64,000 nt of DNA from Bradysia coprophila (GCF_014529535.1 NW_023503555.1:8464015-8528014), one strand, 5' to 3'. Numbered from the stretch's first letter, positions 11,900 through 23,995 are shown. A program made the numbers and translations. Notes: a model not told the origin generated them from the sequence alone.

Positions 11900-12232
11900 T
11901 TAGACACAAGGACATCGAAGCGAATTTGCATTATAATCGAATTTATTCCATCCATTTTTATCAACAGTCGATGGTTCGCCACGACATCCGTATAATTCAT
12001 AAATTGTACATTTATGACTACCAGCAGAATAGCCAGAAACGAACGGTCCACCACGGTTCAAATTAATGCATGCATCGCCACTGTATACATTGATACAATT
12101 CCGTCTCCGTTGTTCCTTACACACGTACATGCTACTTCCAGTTTTCCACGGCGAACACCAGCCTTCAACACCAATTAGTGTTGCACCAACTATTAGCACG
12201 ATGCCAACTAATGATATCAAGGACATTTTCAT
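11900..12232 (-). CDS. Small secreted cysteine-rich protein, beta/gamma-crystallin-like
   Basis: A 110-residue protein from a single exon with ATG at 12232 and stop at 11900. Residues 1-24 form a signal peptide (hydrophobic core, then GVEG before WCSPW). The mature part has eight cysteines. The C-terminal layout (CTIYELYGCRG, a GW pair, then SLRC) resembles single-domain beta/gamma-crystallin-like extracellular proteins; this is a pattern match by eye, not a confirmed family call. AATAAA signals on this strand lie at 11874-11869 and 11863-11858. It is probably secreted. The neighbouring metalloprotease lies on the same strand about 660 bases away, with no evidence of co-transcription. Confidence 0.75.
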   Translation of the reverse strand: MKMSLISLVGIVLIVGATLIGVEGWCSPWKTGSSMYVCKEQRRRNCINVYSGDACINLNRGGPFVSGYSAGSHKCTIYELYGCRGEPSTVDKNGWNKFDYNANSLRCPCV

Positions 12233-12239
12233 CCTTCCT

Positions 12240-12890
12240 TTTAAGTACCTTTGGACAGAATCGGCAAAATTAATGGAGTATCACTTCCTGGTTGGTTTGT
12301 TTTATCTTCTAACAACGCGCACCAATTCGTTAATAGCTTATACTCTACTCACTATGCTATAAGACGCCTTTTAAAGCGCTCATGGCACCTTGTTCAAAAC
12401 AAATGATATTTGAAATATGTTTCGAGATTGAATCTAATCAAAAATGTTTTACCTGCGTAAATCAGCGTTCGGTAAATCAAACAGAAAGTTCTACATTCCG
12501 GCAAAAATAAAAATTTAATTTCATTGTTGATCTGATTTGTGAATTTTAATTTTCATATATTTTACGAACGGATTGAAGGTTCGTCAGAGACGAATTTGCT
12601 TCAGCTGTTTTTTACTTCGGGGTATAAGCGTAAATTCGTAAACCGATAGAATTATTTTGCAAAAGTATGTTTCGTCGAGACGAAGACGAAGAGGGCAAAA
12701 CAGCCGGCGAAGAACAGGCAACAAGGTTCTAGGATTGGACAGCCAATGTAATAATTGAGAATTTGAGTCGCCGGAAAGTGTATAGGAAATACTTGTGTGA
12801 TTGTTATGCTGAATTTAAATTTTATTATTTATCAATGCAGTGTTTGAATGACCAAAGTTCAGTTTACACGTTAGTACACGCATATCAATT
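12240..12890. other. Intergenic, nothing recognised
   Basis: AT-rich spacer between two minus-strand genes. It should contain the promoter of the 11900-12232 gene. No repeat or gene was recognised. Confidence 0.4.
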
Positions 12891-15205
12891 TTATACTCCA
12901 TCCACCCAACTCCAAACCATGAAACTGTCAGTAGAACAGCTCGACAGAGATTGCAAATTAGAGTTGCTAGCGTTCGATACCGGCCTTACGCATCTACCAG
13001 TCTGCTTGTGCACCAACTGGAAGCGATTTTGATTGCCATTAATCGCTCTAAATTCCCAAACATGCCACGGATTGTCTGTGCTGCATCTGTCCGTCCACAA
13101 AGCGCCACCATCGGCCGAACCTGTGTAGAAGCACCTATCACCCTACTCTTTGTTCTCATCATTCAGAAATGGTGAAGCCAGCAATTTTCCGTTGGGAACA
13201 TTTACAATTTCCAGTGTATCGAGTGGTGTTCGGTCTCTGGTAGACAAATTTTTTAAAAATTTTAATCGCACTTCCAACCGTGAACACAGAAAATTGATGA
13301 ACAAAAAAATTACTTTGCTGACGGGCACGCAAACATTTGAGCTTGCACAGTAAAACCGAATCGACTGTTTGAGTTCAAGCAGAAGCCACTGCCCTCGTTC
13401 CGCAACAATTTGCTGTCCGGTCGACATTTTCCGCGGAAGCATCGACCACCATTGCCACATTGAATGTTATCGATCGGGCTAACCGAATGCATCCACACTA
13501 CATTCGGATTCGAATCGTCACGACGTCTACAGACCATATTTTTACAATTGAATGTGTCGGCCTGAAAAAAACGTTCCCGGCTTTCATCGTCCATTCAATG
13601 ACTGAAAAGTGACCGAATAATACCGTATCGATCCAGGCGTTCGGATTGTTCAGAGCTGTTCTACACATGTCTTGCATGGTTCCTGCTTTCGGCGACGAAA
13701 ACGATCTGTCCATTGGAGTAGTCTCATAGCCGTCGAAGCGGCGCAGACATGCTCCTTTATCCGAACTGTTAAAAAATTAAATGGAAAAAACGTCCTGAAG
13801 TGAGCATTTCTTTCGGTGTACTTCCAGGCCCTGACTGGCTATATTGGAAATGGCCAGTCCGGTCCTGTGTACTTTAGAATGATATGAGCATACTTGACGA
13901 ACGAACTGATGGCAGCGTCACTGCATCTTTGGAAAAAGTATCGTCGGTCATCATTACCGCCACTCATAATAAAACCATACGGCCCTGGACAATTAGCATT
14001 TGGATCATCGTCATGAGGAGCTCCAACACTAACAATACATAAAATTGTCGTAATGAGGAAAAATGTTTCAAATTCTCGTGCATTCCCACCACTAATCTTA
14101 CTTATGTGCCATCTCATGTGCACCCACTGTAACACTACCAAAACCACCGTTATCATTCCAAACAACTGTTCCCCAATCTGTTCCACTGTTTGTATCTACT
14201 GAGCATGCTCCTCCTCCCCAAGCCAGACCACCACCCCATTCGGTATTAGCGTTTGTGATCAGAACAGCCATATCATGGCGTACCAACCAAGACCTCTGTT
14301 GATATATCCAATTTTTAAATAAATTCAAAGTTCTACCATGTTCGGTTCGTCCGTCGCTTGCTTTAGCGTTCTCAATGAATGGCTGAGCACCTGTCGACTG
14401 CAAAATAAAAATTAATTTTCAGCATTACTCGTTAATGATTCGCGGCGTCGATATGCCAATCATCATCTTACAGCCATTATAAGTAGACCATTGACTCGAA
14501 AGGATAGGTCAACGCTCCATAGCGTTTTGTATCTAATGTTGACGTCCCAGAAGTAAATGGTTAGGTAGTCCACAACTCGTTGATAATTTTGTTGGAACAC
14601 ATCGCCGAATGCTTTGTCTACCACAATTACAACCTCGATGACGGCTGGACCAGTCGCTGTTGCTCTTCCTGCCAATTTGTCAGCTCGAAGAGTAAAATTT
14701 CCAGGAATTTCGACTGTATTTCAAATAGAGTCATTGTAGGGATCGAGGAACTCAAGAGATTTGTTTAACGAAGCTTCACTTACGATAGTCAGTTCTTGCT
14801 GCAGGAGTGTCATCTTGAAAAACCTTATAGATCGTGGAGCCGTTGTGCTTCTCGATGTATTCCTAAAGAAATATTAAGGCAACGGTGCATCAAGCAAACG
14901 ATATCACAAAATGAATTTTCTTTAAATATTTGAGGACTACCTGCGGACTGTCGTAATGTGGAAGTTTGGAATCGATTCCGCTAAAGCTTTTCAGAACCAA
15001 ATTTCCTTCATTGTCAGAACTGACTATTGTTGTCTTCGCTCCGATGTTTTCTAGAAAGGACAGTGATGAACAAATGTCGTTTCAAATTTGAAATTTTTCT
15101 TTTCCCTCAATCCTTACCAGGATACAAGAATGGAATGTATGCAGATGCAACCAGTTGAGTTGTTAAAAACACCGTCAACAATGGTACGAATATTTTCAAG
15201 ACCAT
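12891..15205 (-). CDS. M12B (reprolysin/ADAM-type) metalloprotease with C-terminal R-type lectin-like domain; in-frame TAG
   Basis: Nine frame-consistent exons: 15205-15118, 15050-14941, 14862-14784, 14713-14472, 14397-14102, 14028-13894, 13765-13624, 13561-13314 and 13236-12891. Exon 1 gives a signal peptide (MVLKIFVPLLTVFLTT). Exon 4 has the metalloprotease start VIEVVIVVDKAFGD. Exons 5 and 6 join to make HEMAHNVGAPHD, the full zinc-binding HExxHxxGxxHD motif, so the protease domain looks active. A cysteine-rich region with an EGF-like stretch (CGNGGRCFRGKC) follows, then a ricin-B-like region (NGKLLASPF, RFQLVHKQTGRCV, VWSW). A single TAG at 13143-13145 interrupts the lectin region: 477 residues to the TAG, 561 if it is read through to TAA at 12891. 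This could be a recent nonsense change, readthrough or a base error. The product is presumably secreted. Confidence 0.85.
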
Positions 15206-15256
15206 TTTCGATTGAAAGTGGAAAAATACTTATGATCATTGAAGTGAAGTGTGCTC

Positions 15257-15264
15257 TATATATA
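15257..15264 (-). promoter_or_regulatory. TATA box of the metalloprotease gene
   Basis: TATATATA lies about 52 bases upstream of the ATG at 15205, a suitable spacing for a start site near 15230 and a short leader. Confidence 0.55.
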
Positions 15265-15744
15265 CGACTTTAGAGTGCATGAAGTAAAGATGCTTTATTT
15301 GGAAGACAAATATTTAAAATCGTCAAAGTTATTAATTTGCTTCATTAGTAGGGGTACGTACGGTCTGCTGTACTGTATCATTTGAAAGGCTTTTCTTATC
15401 AGCTTCAAGAAATAGTATTTTTTTCCTTGACTTCAGCTTCTTTGCAATTAAAACTTAAATTACGCTGGGCAAAAAACTCAGAGCTTGCGAAAGCTTATCA
15501 AAGCACACAACAGATGCATGCATATGATTTTTTTTGGCTTAGCACGGCAGAAGAATCAGGGGATCAATGTTCAGCTCAGTAAGGTCACCTAAAAAGAAAA
15601 CTGTAGACTGTTGAGGAGGCAACGCGGATAAAGATATTCGGTTAGGGCACCATCATTTGACATCCGTTTGCTCTTCATGTGCTCGCTAATTTCTATTTCG
15701 ATTTCATTCCGACAAAACGAATTGAGGATACTATCGAGCTGCAT

Positions 15745-16065
15745 CACGGCAGAGTAAACTAGGCAGGAGCCGTCGATTTGACGAGGGATCTAAATGCATA
15801 CGCAGGCTTTTGATTTTGGTAAACGCTTACTAATACAAATGTATGAAACCATAGCGCCGCTTCTAGCACGAACACTAACTTTACCAACGTTAAAAAGCCT
15901 CCAAATTTTCAAATAAGAAGGGTCTATTTTGATTTTGATATTTCTTATGTTCATGTTAGAAGCAGAGCTGTGATGAAACGAATACGTAAACGATTGTAAC
16001 GGGTTACTCCTTTGAATGTATTTGCATCCTCTGCTCCTGCCTGGTTTACTTTACTCTGCCATGCT
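15745..16065. mobile_element. MITE-like element, about 320 bp
   Basis: GGCAGAGTAAACTAGGCAGG at the left pairs with CCTGCCTGGTTTACTTTACT at the right. It is related to the element at 3848-4097. CTAGCACGAACACTAACTTT near 15870 resembles the termini of the element at 41037-41262. Confidence 0.65.
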
Positions 16066-16966
16066 GTGGCTACATTGATTGAAGAATTATTTAAGACGTT
16101 CAACATTCAATATCGCCAAGAAACACACGCAAAATCTTTTACTTCATATATTTGAAAAGTTATGGACGTCTTGTTACATTTATAGGGTATGCATGAATTA
16201 CTTGTCGTTCGCAGATAATATAGTTGCTTTTCTTTTCCACATTCGTTTCCATACTACTTCGACCTATATTCCATTCGTGTTACCAGGAAAGGAGAATAAA
16301 ATCCGTTTGAACAGAGCTTATCTCGGCTCACATTTAACATTGTACTTTCTCAGTAATTGTGCCAGAAATACATTTCGGCAAATGATTTCTTGGTATATTA
16401 TAATTCGTGTGTGGCCTTCAGAGGAAATTACCGAAAAAGTTTTTTTTTTAGAAAGATGCGGACTGCAACAGCAGGTTATTGTGTATGCTCAAATACGTTG
16501 TTATCGCGATCGCGTTGTTATTTTACTGCTTACAGAATTGGGCAAATAAAATTCAGGGACGCGATGAGCAAATCAACACTAGAATGATCGAGTCTATGGG
16601 TCTAAGGATCACTTCTAATGATCAAAGTATTTTTTAGAGATGAAAGGAATAGTACATACCATTCCGAACGCATGCTAAAGGGCTACTTTTTTAGAAAATC
16701 AGAAGTTTCTAGCATGAGTCGGAGATGAGTTCTGGAATCGAATCCGTTAAAAAGAAATCTGTTATCGTAGGAAGTATACTATACAGTGTGCTGGCAAAAG
16801 AGCGACAAAGTAGCGATATCTTAGAAGGTAGAAGTTGTAATTTGTTTCCCGATGGTAGAAAATAGGAAATTTGAATAAGAGCGAATTCGGACTAGTTGAA
16901 ATATCGGATTTCAAATCTTGTACTTCAATTTTTTTAACATTGATTTTATTGTATAGAAGAATGTAG
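16066..16966. other. No convincing gene
   Basis: A 156-codon ORF (16079-16549) is AT-rich, has no recognisable domain and lacks coding-like composition. 16913-16937 is another fragment of the TTAA-type element (CAAATCTTGTACTTC). Confidence 0.4.
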
Positions 16967-16979
16967 TTTAGAAACTAAG

Positions 16980-17507
16980 GGTCCAGGTAGCTCAATCGGT
17001 AGAGCATAGGACTCATACCCAAGAGGTCCCGGGTTCGACTCCCGGTGCAAAAATGCTTGCCTGGTTTTATTCTAATCACTTGGTGATTAAGCACTCGCTA
17101 TTAGTTATCTAATGGCTGTACGACCGTAACAAAGTCGCAAATTTCAAAGAAATCCAATATTCGATTTCTTCGCAACAATCACGCCATATTGACATAATGT
17201 CAATGACACAATTCACAATATACAACAGACTGTAGGATAAGCGCCATCTATGATCGACTAGTCGCTCATTGGGAAAATGCATGAGTCATTAGTGATGGTT
17301 GTGGTCTTCGCATACTACTCGTGGCTCAGAGAATTCACAACGTATGGGACGTTTACACGGTCGATTTGTGAGCTATCTGAGTCCGAAGAGATATGATGAA
17401 AAATCACAATTCATATGATCAAGTGACTTGTGCAATAGCACAACAGGCCCACTAGAGGCTTAGGTGCTGGGCTAACCCCCTTCCCATCTAATCCAATCCA
17501 ATCCAAG
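16980..17507 (+). mobile_element. tRNA-derived SINE (copy 2)
   Basis: Identical to 14-541: same boxes, tail and AAGGGT flanks, carried along by the segmental duplication rather than by a second insertion. Confidence 0.7.
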
Positions 17508-18890
17508 GGTAAAATCTATTACAATTTAGTACTTTTCTTCATCAAAATTCTGCTGTCACTGAATTATTTTTTCATTAACAAACTTCACTGCAGTGACATT
17601 TCATGGGAATGAATCAATGTGAAGTTGTTACACGAAAAAATAGTACAGTGAGAATGAAGTACTGTAAAAAAATGTGGGGCCAACCGACTAGGCGAATAAA
17701 GGACCATATTACATAGAAAAGATGAATAGCCAGCCATATGTGACAGGTTAACAATAAAAAAATTTTGTTCATTCATTTGAATAAGAACGTTTACGTTGAA
17801 GAATGATATCTATAAAGCTTTAGCTAATTCGAAAATAATAGTTCGGCGATCCGGGTAAGCTCGTTTGAATCGCCTTTCAATTCTAAGAAATGGATATCTT
17901 TTAATTTTTCGGTTAGTTTCCCAATTTCGGAATTAACATTTGAAAAGTCAGTGCATGTCAAGGGGTCCTGAATTTTTTTTTCTGTGACAGCTCGAGATAG
18001 ACATGTTTCTAAAAGTTGAAGTGTTGCAGGAATATAGGCCTATGGCAGACCTTTATAAAGAGTATAGTCATCGGTAAGTGCCGCCACCCGTTCTGGACTT
18101 ATGACTAAAATATGGTAAATGTTTGGACAGTTCTGCTGGCTTGCAACAGCATCTATCCGCGGAACTGACTATAGGGTGTTGTAGCTGAACTCACACTCTT
18201 TAATTCCACGTATAACACACCCCAGTCCAGTAGTGTCAAACAAAATCAAAATTACATGCTCAGCACAAAATTGTCCTGAACCGTGAGACCACCGGTTTTG
18301 AAAATATTGCTTCTCCTTCTTCGTAGCAGGTGGAAAACCTCATTTATTCGACCACATAAAATGAACAGAAACTCAATTGCTTGCACCGAATAGGGAGTTA
18401 TTGTAAAGCAGAGATGCACACCGTTCACTTCCAGTCAATAAATGGTCAAGATGTACTTTGCACTTCACAAAAGGTACCAACAGTTCCCAATTGAGTGAAA
18501 TGTATGGAAAATCGAGTTCTTTTACAGAAGTATTTTCTTCTGTGGAGTTTTTAACTGTTTTAAGTGAAGGTCTTAGGCCATATTTTTAAAACACATTTTT
18601 GATCGATGCTCCACAAGATAAAAATAACACAAGAGACGTGCATCTTCTGCAATTTATCCCACCTTATCTGGCTTAGTGTGGGTGCAGTTAAATGTTACCA
18701 TTTTTTTGTTGTTCAATTGCAGTCATTTTCTGGGTACCGAAAAGATTCTCTTTTGTTCATGGACAGACTTCATTTTATTTATTAAATTGTTTGTGCTGCA
18801 ACAGGTTCGTTGTCTGCATTTGGTGCTTCCTTTCTGAATTAAAATTACCATTCAAATACCATTCGACTTATTGATTGTATTGAACTTTTC

Positions 18891-19720
18891 TTATCCAACC
18901 AATGTCTTTAAAAGGCTTGGATTTAACCACATTCCCACTGCGGTTCCTAATGGTGCTGTTTGTACTATAATCGATAAAAAGATTCAACAAAATTTTCGAC
19001 ATTCAGAAGAGGTATAAAACGCTTACGTTCAATAGGTTTATCGTATCCCCGACAGAAAACTTCGTCGGAGAGTAGCTCAACATCTGTAAAGTGAATTTCA
19101 TAAACGCCTCCGTTACAGCTCGCACCACCAATCACTCCTAAGCGCTGAATTTTGGGATCGTCTCCTTCAAGATACGTCGTGCCATTATACTTCTTCGAAT
19201 TATTCAATGAGGATATACTTTGGGTCACAAAGGATCACCGGATTTGGTCATTTGATTAAACATATTGACGTGAAGAAACTTACGTAAAATTAAAGGTTTG
19301 ATTGTCGGCAGCCTTGGTAAAACAAATATTTTTCAGATCCCATCTAAAAGCAGATTTTGGTCATTATTAAACGAACATTTGCTTATAGTGTCAGTCTTTG
19401 TTACTTAGTGGCATATGGAAGGTATTTAATGTATCCACCAACCGTCATATAATACCCAATGGAATCATCTTTAAATTCAATTTCGTCACCATCGCGTTCA
19501 GCTAAGTTAATATAACAAATCTGCTCAGAATAAAACTCAGACTTTACTCTCAAAAAGTTTACCTTTCCGAACAATTTTAGTGAATTTTTCGTCTTCTTTG
19601 TAATCGTTGCTGTAGATGTTGGTCCAATAAATTTCACCTTCAGGGCCAAACATAAAGTAAATAGTACCAATCACAGCATATGTTTGTCCACGAAATGTAT
19701 CACCGTTGTCCAAATCGTAT
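18891..19720 (-). CDS. Gene-family member B, identical to member A
   Basis: Exons 19720-19563, 19501-19405, 19343-19284, 19217-19027 and 18964-18891 repeat those of 1925-2754 exactly, with the same unresolved 5' exon. The intact splice sites and frame in both copies give no sign of decay. Immediately upstream, at 19970, sits the foldback-like element, which may have displaced the original 5' exon or promoter. Confidence 0.7.
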
Positions 19721-19969
19721 CTGAAGATTAACGTGAACCCATAAAACATGTGTTCTCTTCGACCGATGCTATTTTCCCCTAATTCTTATTCCTCAATTGT
19801 TCGAATCATTGAGGTCAACACAGACTAAAGTTATGAACGGTCGAAACATTCGGAACATCAGACTAAAAAAGCGCTTTATTTACAATATGCCAACACTATA
19901 GTGCCTCAATGACTTAAGGTGATAATGGATGGTGACGCACGGGCTTTTTGGCTTCACATAAAAGACATT

Positions 19970-21294
19970 AGAGAACTTTAGCAAATCACACAATAATGAC
20001 AAAACCAATAATTTCCAACAATAACGAAAACGATATTGACACGGAAAAATTTTATCATTGTGAATGAGGCGGGATGGGTAAATATGTTCACAAATCATGG
20101 TGTGTTATGTGGTGGTAGAATTCAGACTTTAACAAAAATTAAATTCAAAAAGAAAAAATATTTTTTCGGGTGTCTATATAAACTGTGGCAATGCGATAGC
20201 TAGTAATTTCGCGCCGCGCATTTTGTATCACAAATGCCGGTATCCCAACTGAGATACACGCATTTTCGTATCAGATATATACCGATTTCCCGACCTAGAA
20301 AATGCCGATTTTCCTTTGACTTATACCGGGATACCGGTATCCCAATTGAGATACACGAATTTTGTATCACAGATGCTGGTATCCCAACTAAGATACACGC
20401 ATTTTGTATATCACAGATGCCGGTCTCCCAACTGAGATACACGCATTTTGTATCAGTGATAATACCGGTATCCCGAACTGGAAAGTGTCGATTTTCCTTT
20501 TATTTATACCGGGATACCGGTATCCCAATTGAGATACACACATTTTGTATCACGGATGCCGGTATCCCAACTGAGATACACGTATTTTGTATCGGAGATA
20601 CCGATATCCCGACCTAGAAAATGTGGATTTTCCTGACTTATACCGGGATACCGGTATCCCAATTGAGATACACGCATTTTGTATCACAGATGCCGGTATC
20701 CCAACTGAGATACACGCATTTTGTATCAGTGATACCGGTATCCCGAACTAGAAAGTGTGGATTTTCTTTTTATTTATACCGGGATACCGGTATCCAAATT
20801 GAGATACACGCATTTTGTATCACAGATGCCGGTATCCCAATTGAGATACAGGCATTTTGTATCACGGATGCCGGTATCCCAACTGAGATACACGCATTTT
20901 CGTATCAGAGATACCGGTATCCCGACCTAGAAAATGTGGATTTTCCTTTTAGTTATACCGGGAGACCGGTATCCCAACTGAGATACATGCATTTTTTATC
21001 ACTGATGCCGGTATCCCAACCAAGACACACGCACTTTCGTATCAGAGTTACCGGTATCCCATACGGCAGTGTATAGAAAAGTTCAACCCGAAAGATTATA
21101 TTTTTCTATTTGAATTTAATTTTTGTTAAAGTACTTTCACAAGAAAATTGGAATTCTACCACTACGTAACACACCATGATTTGTGAACAACTGGCCTCAT
21201 TCACAATGATAAAATTTTTCCGTGTCAATATCGTTTTCGTTATTGTTGGAAATTATTGGTTTTGTCATTATTGTGTGATTTGCTAAAGTTCTCT
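19970..21294. mobile_element. Foldback-like element: about 220-bp inverted arms around a satellite
   Basis: The left arm (19970 to about 20190) begins AGAGAACTTTAGCAAATC. The right arm (about 21070-21294) is its reverse complement, ending GATTTGCTAAAGTTCTCT. A short satellite lies between them. The paralogous flank of the fourth gene copy reads GACATT-CGTCACTCACTC at about 28568-28583. Here the same flank is split as GACATT-[element]-ATTGGTCACTCACTC, giving a probable ATT target duplication (19967-19969 and 21295-21297). No transposase is present. Long inverted arms around internal tandem repeats are the hallmark of Foldback elements of Drosophila (established knowledge); sequence relationship to those is not claimed. 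Confidence 0.75.
20218..21065. repeat. Internal satellite with 42-bp sub-units and a 16-bp palindrome
   Basis: Units carry GCCGGTATCCCAACTGAGAT and CACGCATTTTGTATCAC. Some alternate with a longer variant (CCCGACCTAGAAAATG...TTATACC), giving a higher-order unit of roughly 140 bp. GGGATACCGGTATCCC (20328-20343 and later copies) is a perfect palindrome. ORFs across the array are by-products of the repeat length. Confidence 0.85.
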
Positions 21295-21297
21295 ATT

Positions 21298-21640
21298 GGT
21301 CACTCACTCAAATTCGTATTCCATACTCTCGTTCGACAATTTTTTTAAATGCACTTCTCGAACAGCGTCACTGAGTTGAGCACCTAAGGTTACCCCGAAA
21401 ATAATTGGAAAAATTGCGAAAACACCCAGGTGGACCATTATGACTAACGTCTCAAAACTAACTGAGGAAAATACGGTTATAATGGTCGCAGCTCATGCTC
21501 CAAAAGAAGATTAATGAAGAAACAGGTTCGTCCTCTAATTGAGTTACCTAGCCAGTAACAAATTAACCTATATGCAAATTAAATATTGGCAAAAGATACA
21601 CATCGCCATCCAGTGAAGGTTATTTAAGTTCTACATAACG
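21298..21640. repeat. Paralogous flank (partner about 28577-28925)
   Basis: CACTCACTCAAATTCGTATT, CTCTCGTTCGACAATTTTTT and GACCATTATGAC...GTCTCAAAACTAACTG recur at 28577-28925 at visibly high but imperfect identity. Both lie just upstream of a family gene copy, so the gene and its flank were duplicated together. Confidence 0.8.
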
Positions 21641-23409
21641 AATGTTGTTGTAGTATACAGGCACACAGAACAAATTAGTGGCCAAATTGTCTAATGGTTG
21701 AGCACTGATGAAAGAAATGCGTAATGTTAACTTTCTTGGCTGCTAGATCCCGTTCGCTCCCAATTGTACGGGAGGGCTCAGTGGTTACGTAATAGCCTTC
21801 CACCAAAACGATCCAAAATGATGAAGTAATCGATCGCTTGTTAGACAATTCCTCATGGAATATTTCTAGCGATTATATCGCATTAATAACGTTCTAAAGT
21901 TCACTCCAGTTCAATATGTACTCAATATATGGGTGCGACATTCCTGCTACAGAGTATTTATGGATCGCAGTGTGTACGGATTGCTATACAATAAGGCACT
22001 TCAAGCAAAAATGCTTCGAGTGACAGCTGCCACTCGAACCACTTAGAGTACTGTTTTTTATGATTTTTTTTCAGGTTTTATCACAGTTTTCACTATATTT
22101 AAAGTACCACTCATGCTTGAAGTTATCCAGTAGCCATAGAACATCCCGTGTCCATGAAAGGTGCAGGGGATGTCTTGGGTGATTTGGAAAGTTCTTGATA
22201 CCCAGATTACGAAAAGTTCGGGTGCCAGGCTGAAATCCTGTCAGTTTTCGAGAAAAGAGGGGGGGAAGTTTGGAGTGCAGTGCTTCAGTTTTTGACCATT
22301 TTGGTCCACTTCAAACCAAATTAAAGCAGATATTAGTAATGGAATCGACAGAGAATTGAATTTTTAGATTTCACAGGGTGTGCAAAAATGCGGTCAAAGT
22401 CAGAAAATATTTTTTAACACCAATATTTTCACTGTTTTTTTTCACATTTCAGGTAGAAATAATATTTTTTGATCATTATAATGTTCTCAATTATTGTTGC
22501 CCGGAAAATTCTCTATGAATATAGGGCGTTTCAAATGCAATAAAGGTTATAGGGTGGTTCTGAATATGGTATATATTGTGCTTACTGAGGAACAGTGATT
22601 TTTATTTCTAACCCATATTATGACAGTTTTGTATAAGGATTATAATGGAATTATATTTATTTGCAATGATAAGTAATGAGTAACGAATTGCTAGTGGCAT
22701 TGGCATCTAAGACAAATCTTTTCGTAGGGAAATACTCAAAAAAAAACATCGAAGTCTCATCAGTCTGATCACTTTTTTCATCTAATTGTCATTTCAATGC
22801 AAGAAGTGTACTGTTAAAATGTCTTATTATTTATTTATTTGATAGCGCCGATATTTCTTGGAAGTAGAGGCATTCCTGAAGCTTTTCTGACAGTACAGGG
22901 TGTACCTTAAAGTTACGAAAATAACCATTTTAACTAGTTGCAAATATGCACCATGCTCTTAACTTGGAAACAATACCATACCATTCTTCGGTCATTGGTA
23001 GACAATGAATGCCTAACTCTATATCCGACCTATTTGGTGCTTGATGAATCTTAAGTCACATATAGAATTAGATCATTGTTTAGATTATAATATGGTCGGT
23101 CAAAGCTTATTTTTTATTAAATTCTTTGTGTTGGAACAGGTCATTTATATCTGCATTTATTGGTTCAGTTACGAATTAAAATTACCAGTCACGAACCGTT
23201 CGCATTGCTGCAGTGTTATGATAAAACATAGTACTTATTGCATTTGATTTAATAGTATCTTTTGTATTCAACTGAAATATATCAATTTTCCAATGAAATA
23301 AAAAAAAGCTCAGCGCTTTCGAAAGCTCTACAAAGCACACAAACAATGCGATACGTCGTTTTATCTTAAAACAGCAGTTATATGACTTAGTATATTAAAA
23401 TCTATTTTT
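21641..23409. other. No gene recognised; family 3' flank at the end
   Basis: AT-rich sequence without a convincing exon. 23120-23400 resembles 24285-24570 (ACGAATTAAAATTACCA, ACAAACAATGCGATACG) and, more weakly, 1800-1900. It is the 3' flank of the family genes. Confidence 0.5.
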
Positions 23410-23995
23410 TTATCCAACCAACGTCTTTAAAACCGTTGGAGCTATCGATACCCCACCTCCACCGACCGCGGACGAAATTATTGATCCACCTATGAATTCT
23501 GTTGAAGAAATTATGAATAGATTAAAGAAGTTATAAAGGCAGCAACTTACCTAGAAAGAATAATTTGTATCCGTCACAGAAAACCTCATTGGATAGCAGA
23601 TGAATATCTGTCAACTGTATTTCATATGGATCTTCATAATCGCCCCAGCTATCAATCACTTCAAAGCGCTGGATTTTGGGATCGCCTGCCTCGAGATGCG
23701 TGGTCCCATTATATTTTTTCGAATTATTCAATGAGGATATTCTTAAGGTCACAAAGGATCAACCAATTAGGTCATTTGATTAACTTATTAAACTGAAAAA
23801 ACTTACGTAAAATCAAAGGTTCGATTGTCGGCAGCCTTTGTAAAACAAATATTTTTCAGGTCCCATCTAAAAGCAGATCGATTGTTGATTAAACAAACAT
23901 TTGCTTACAGTGTCAGTTTTGTTACTCAGTGGGATAAGGTTCAAAAGTAAGGCATCCATCTTCGTGGATATCGATTAAGTCACCATCTGGTTCAA
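23410..23995 (-). pseudogene. Gene-family member C, 5'-truncated
   Basis: Four exons remain and splice in frame: 23995-23926, 23866-23807, 23741-23551 and 23498-23410 (stop 23410-23412). They match members A and B: VEPDGD, WDLKNICFTKAAD, LNNSKKYNGTTHLE, a C-terminal Gly-rich hydrophobic stretch, and APTVLKTLVG at the end. The second-to-last coding stretch is as long as in A (191 bases), while the VEPDGD exon is 27 bases shorter without loss of frame. The exon with YDLDNGDTFRG is missing: homology to member D stops at about 24020 and other sequence follows. It is either a decayed copy or a gene with a replaced 5' part; truncation is more likely. Confidence 0.65.

Larger units (their letters stand above)
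16967..20415. repeat. Segmental duplication, copy 2
   Basis: Direct repeat of 1-3449 with no difference seen. The junction on the left is at or before 16967 (GTAG/TTTAGAAACTAAG). On the right, identity ends in the satellite of the foldback-like element. Confidence 0.95.

Noticed and set aside
16079-16549. 156-codon plus-strand ORF
   Set aside because: AT-rich composition, no domain, no splice context; expected by chance in a window of this size.
20200-21076. Coding ORFs of 80-151 codons over the foldback satellite
   Set aside because: Repetitive translations (GIPTEIHAFC and the like) in opposite strands come from the tandem repeat.
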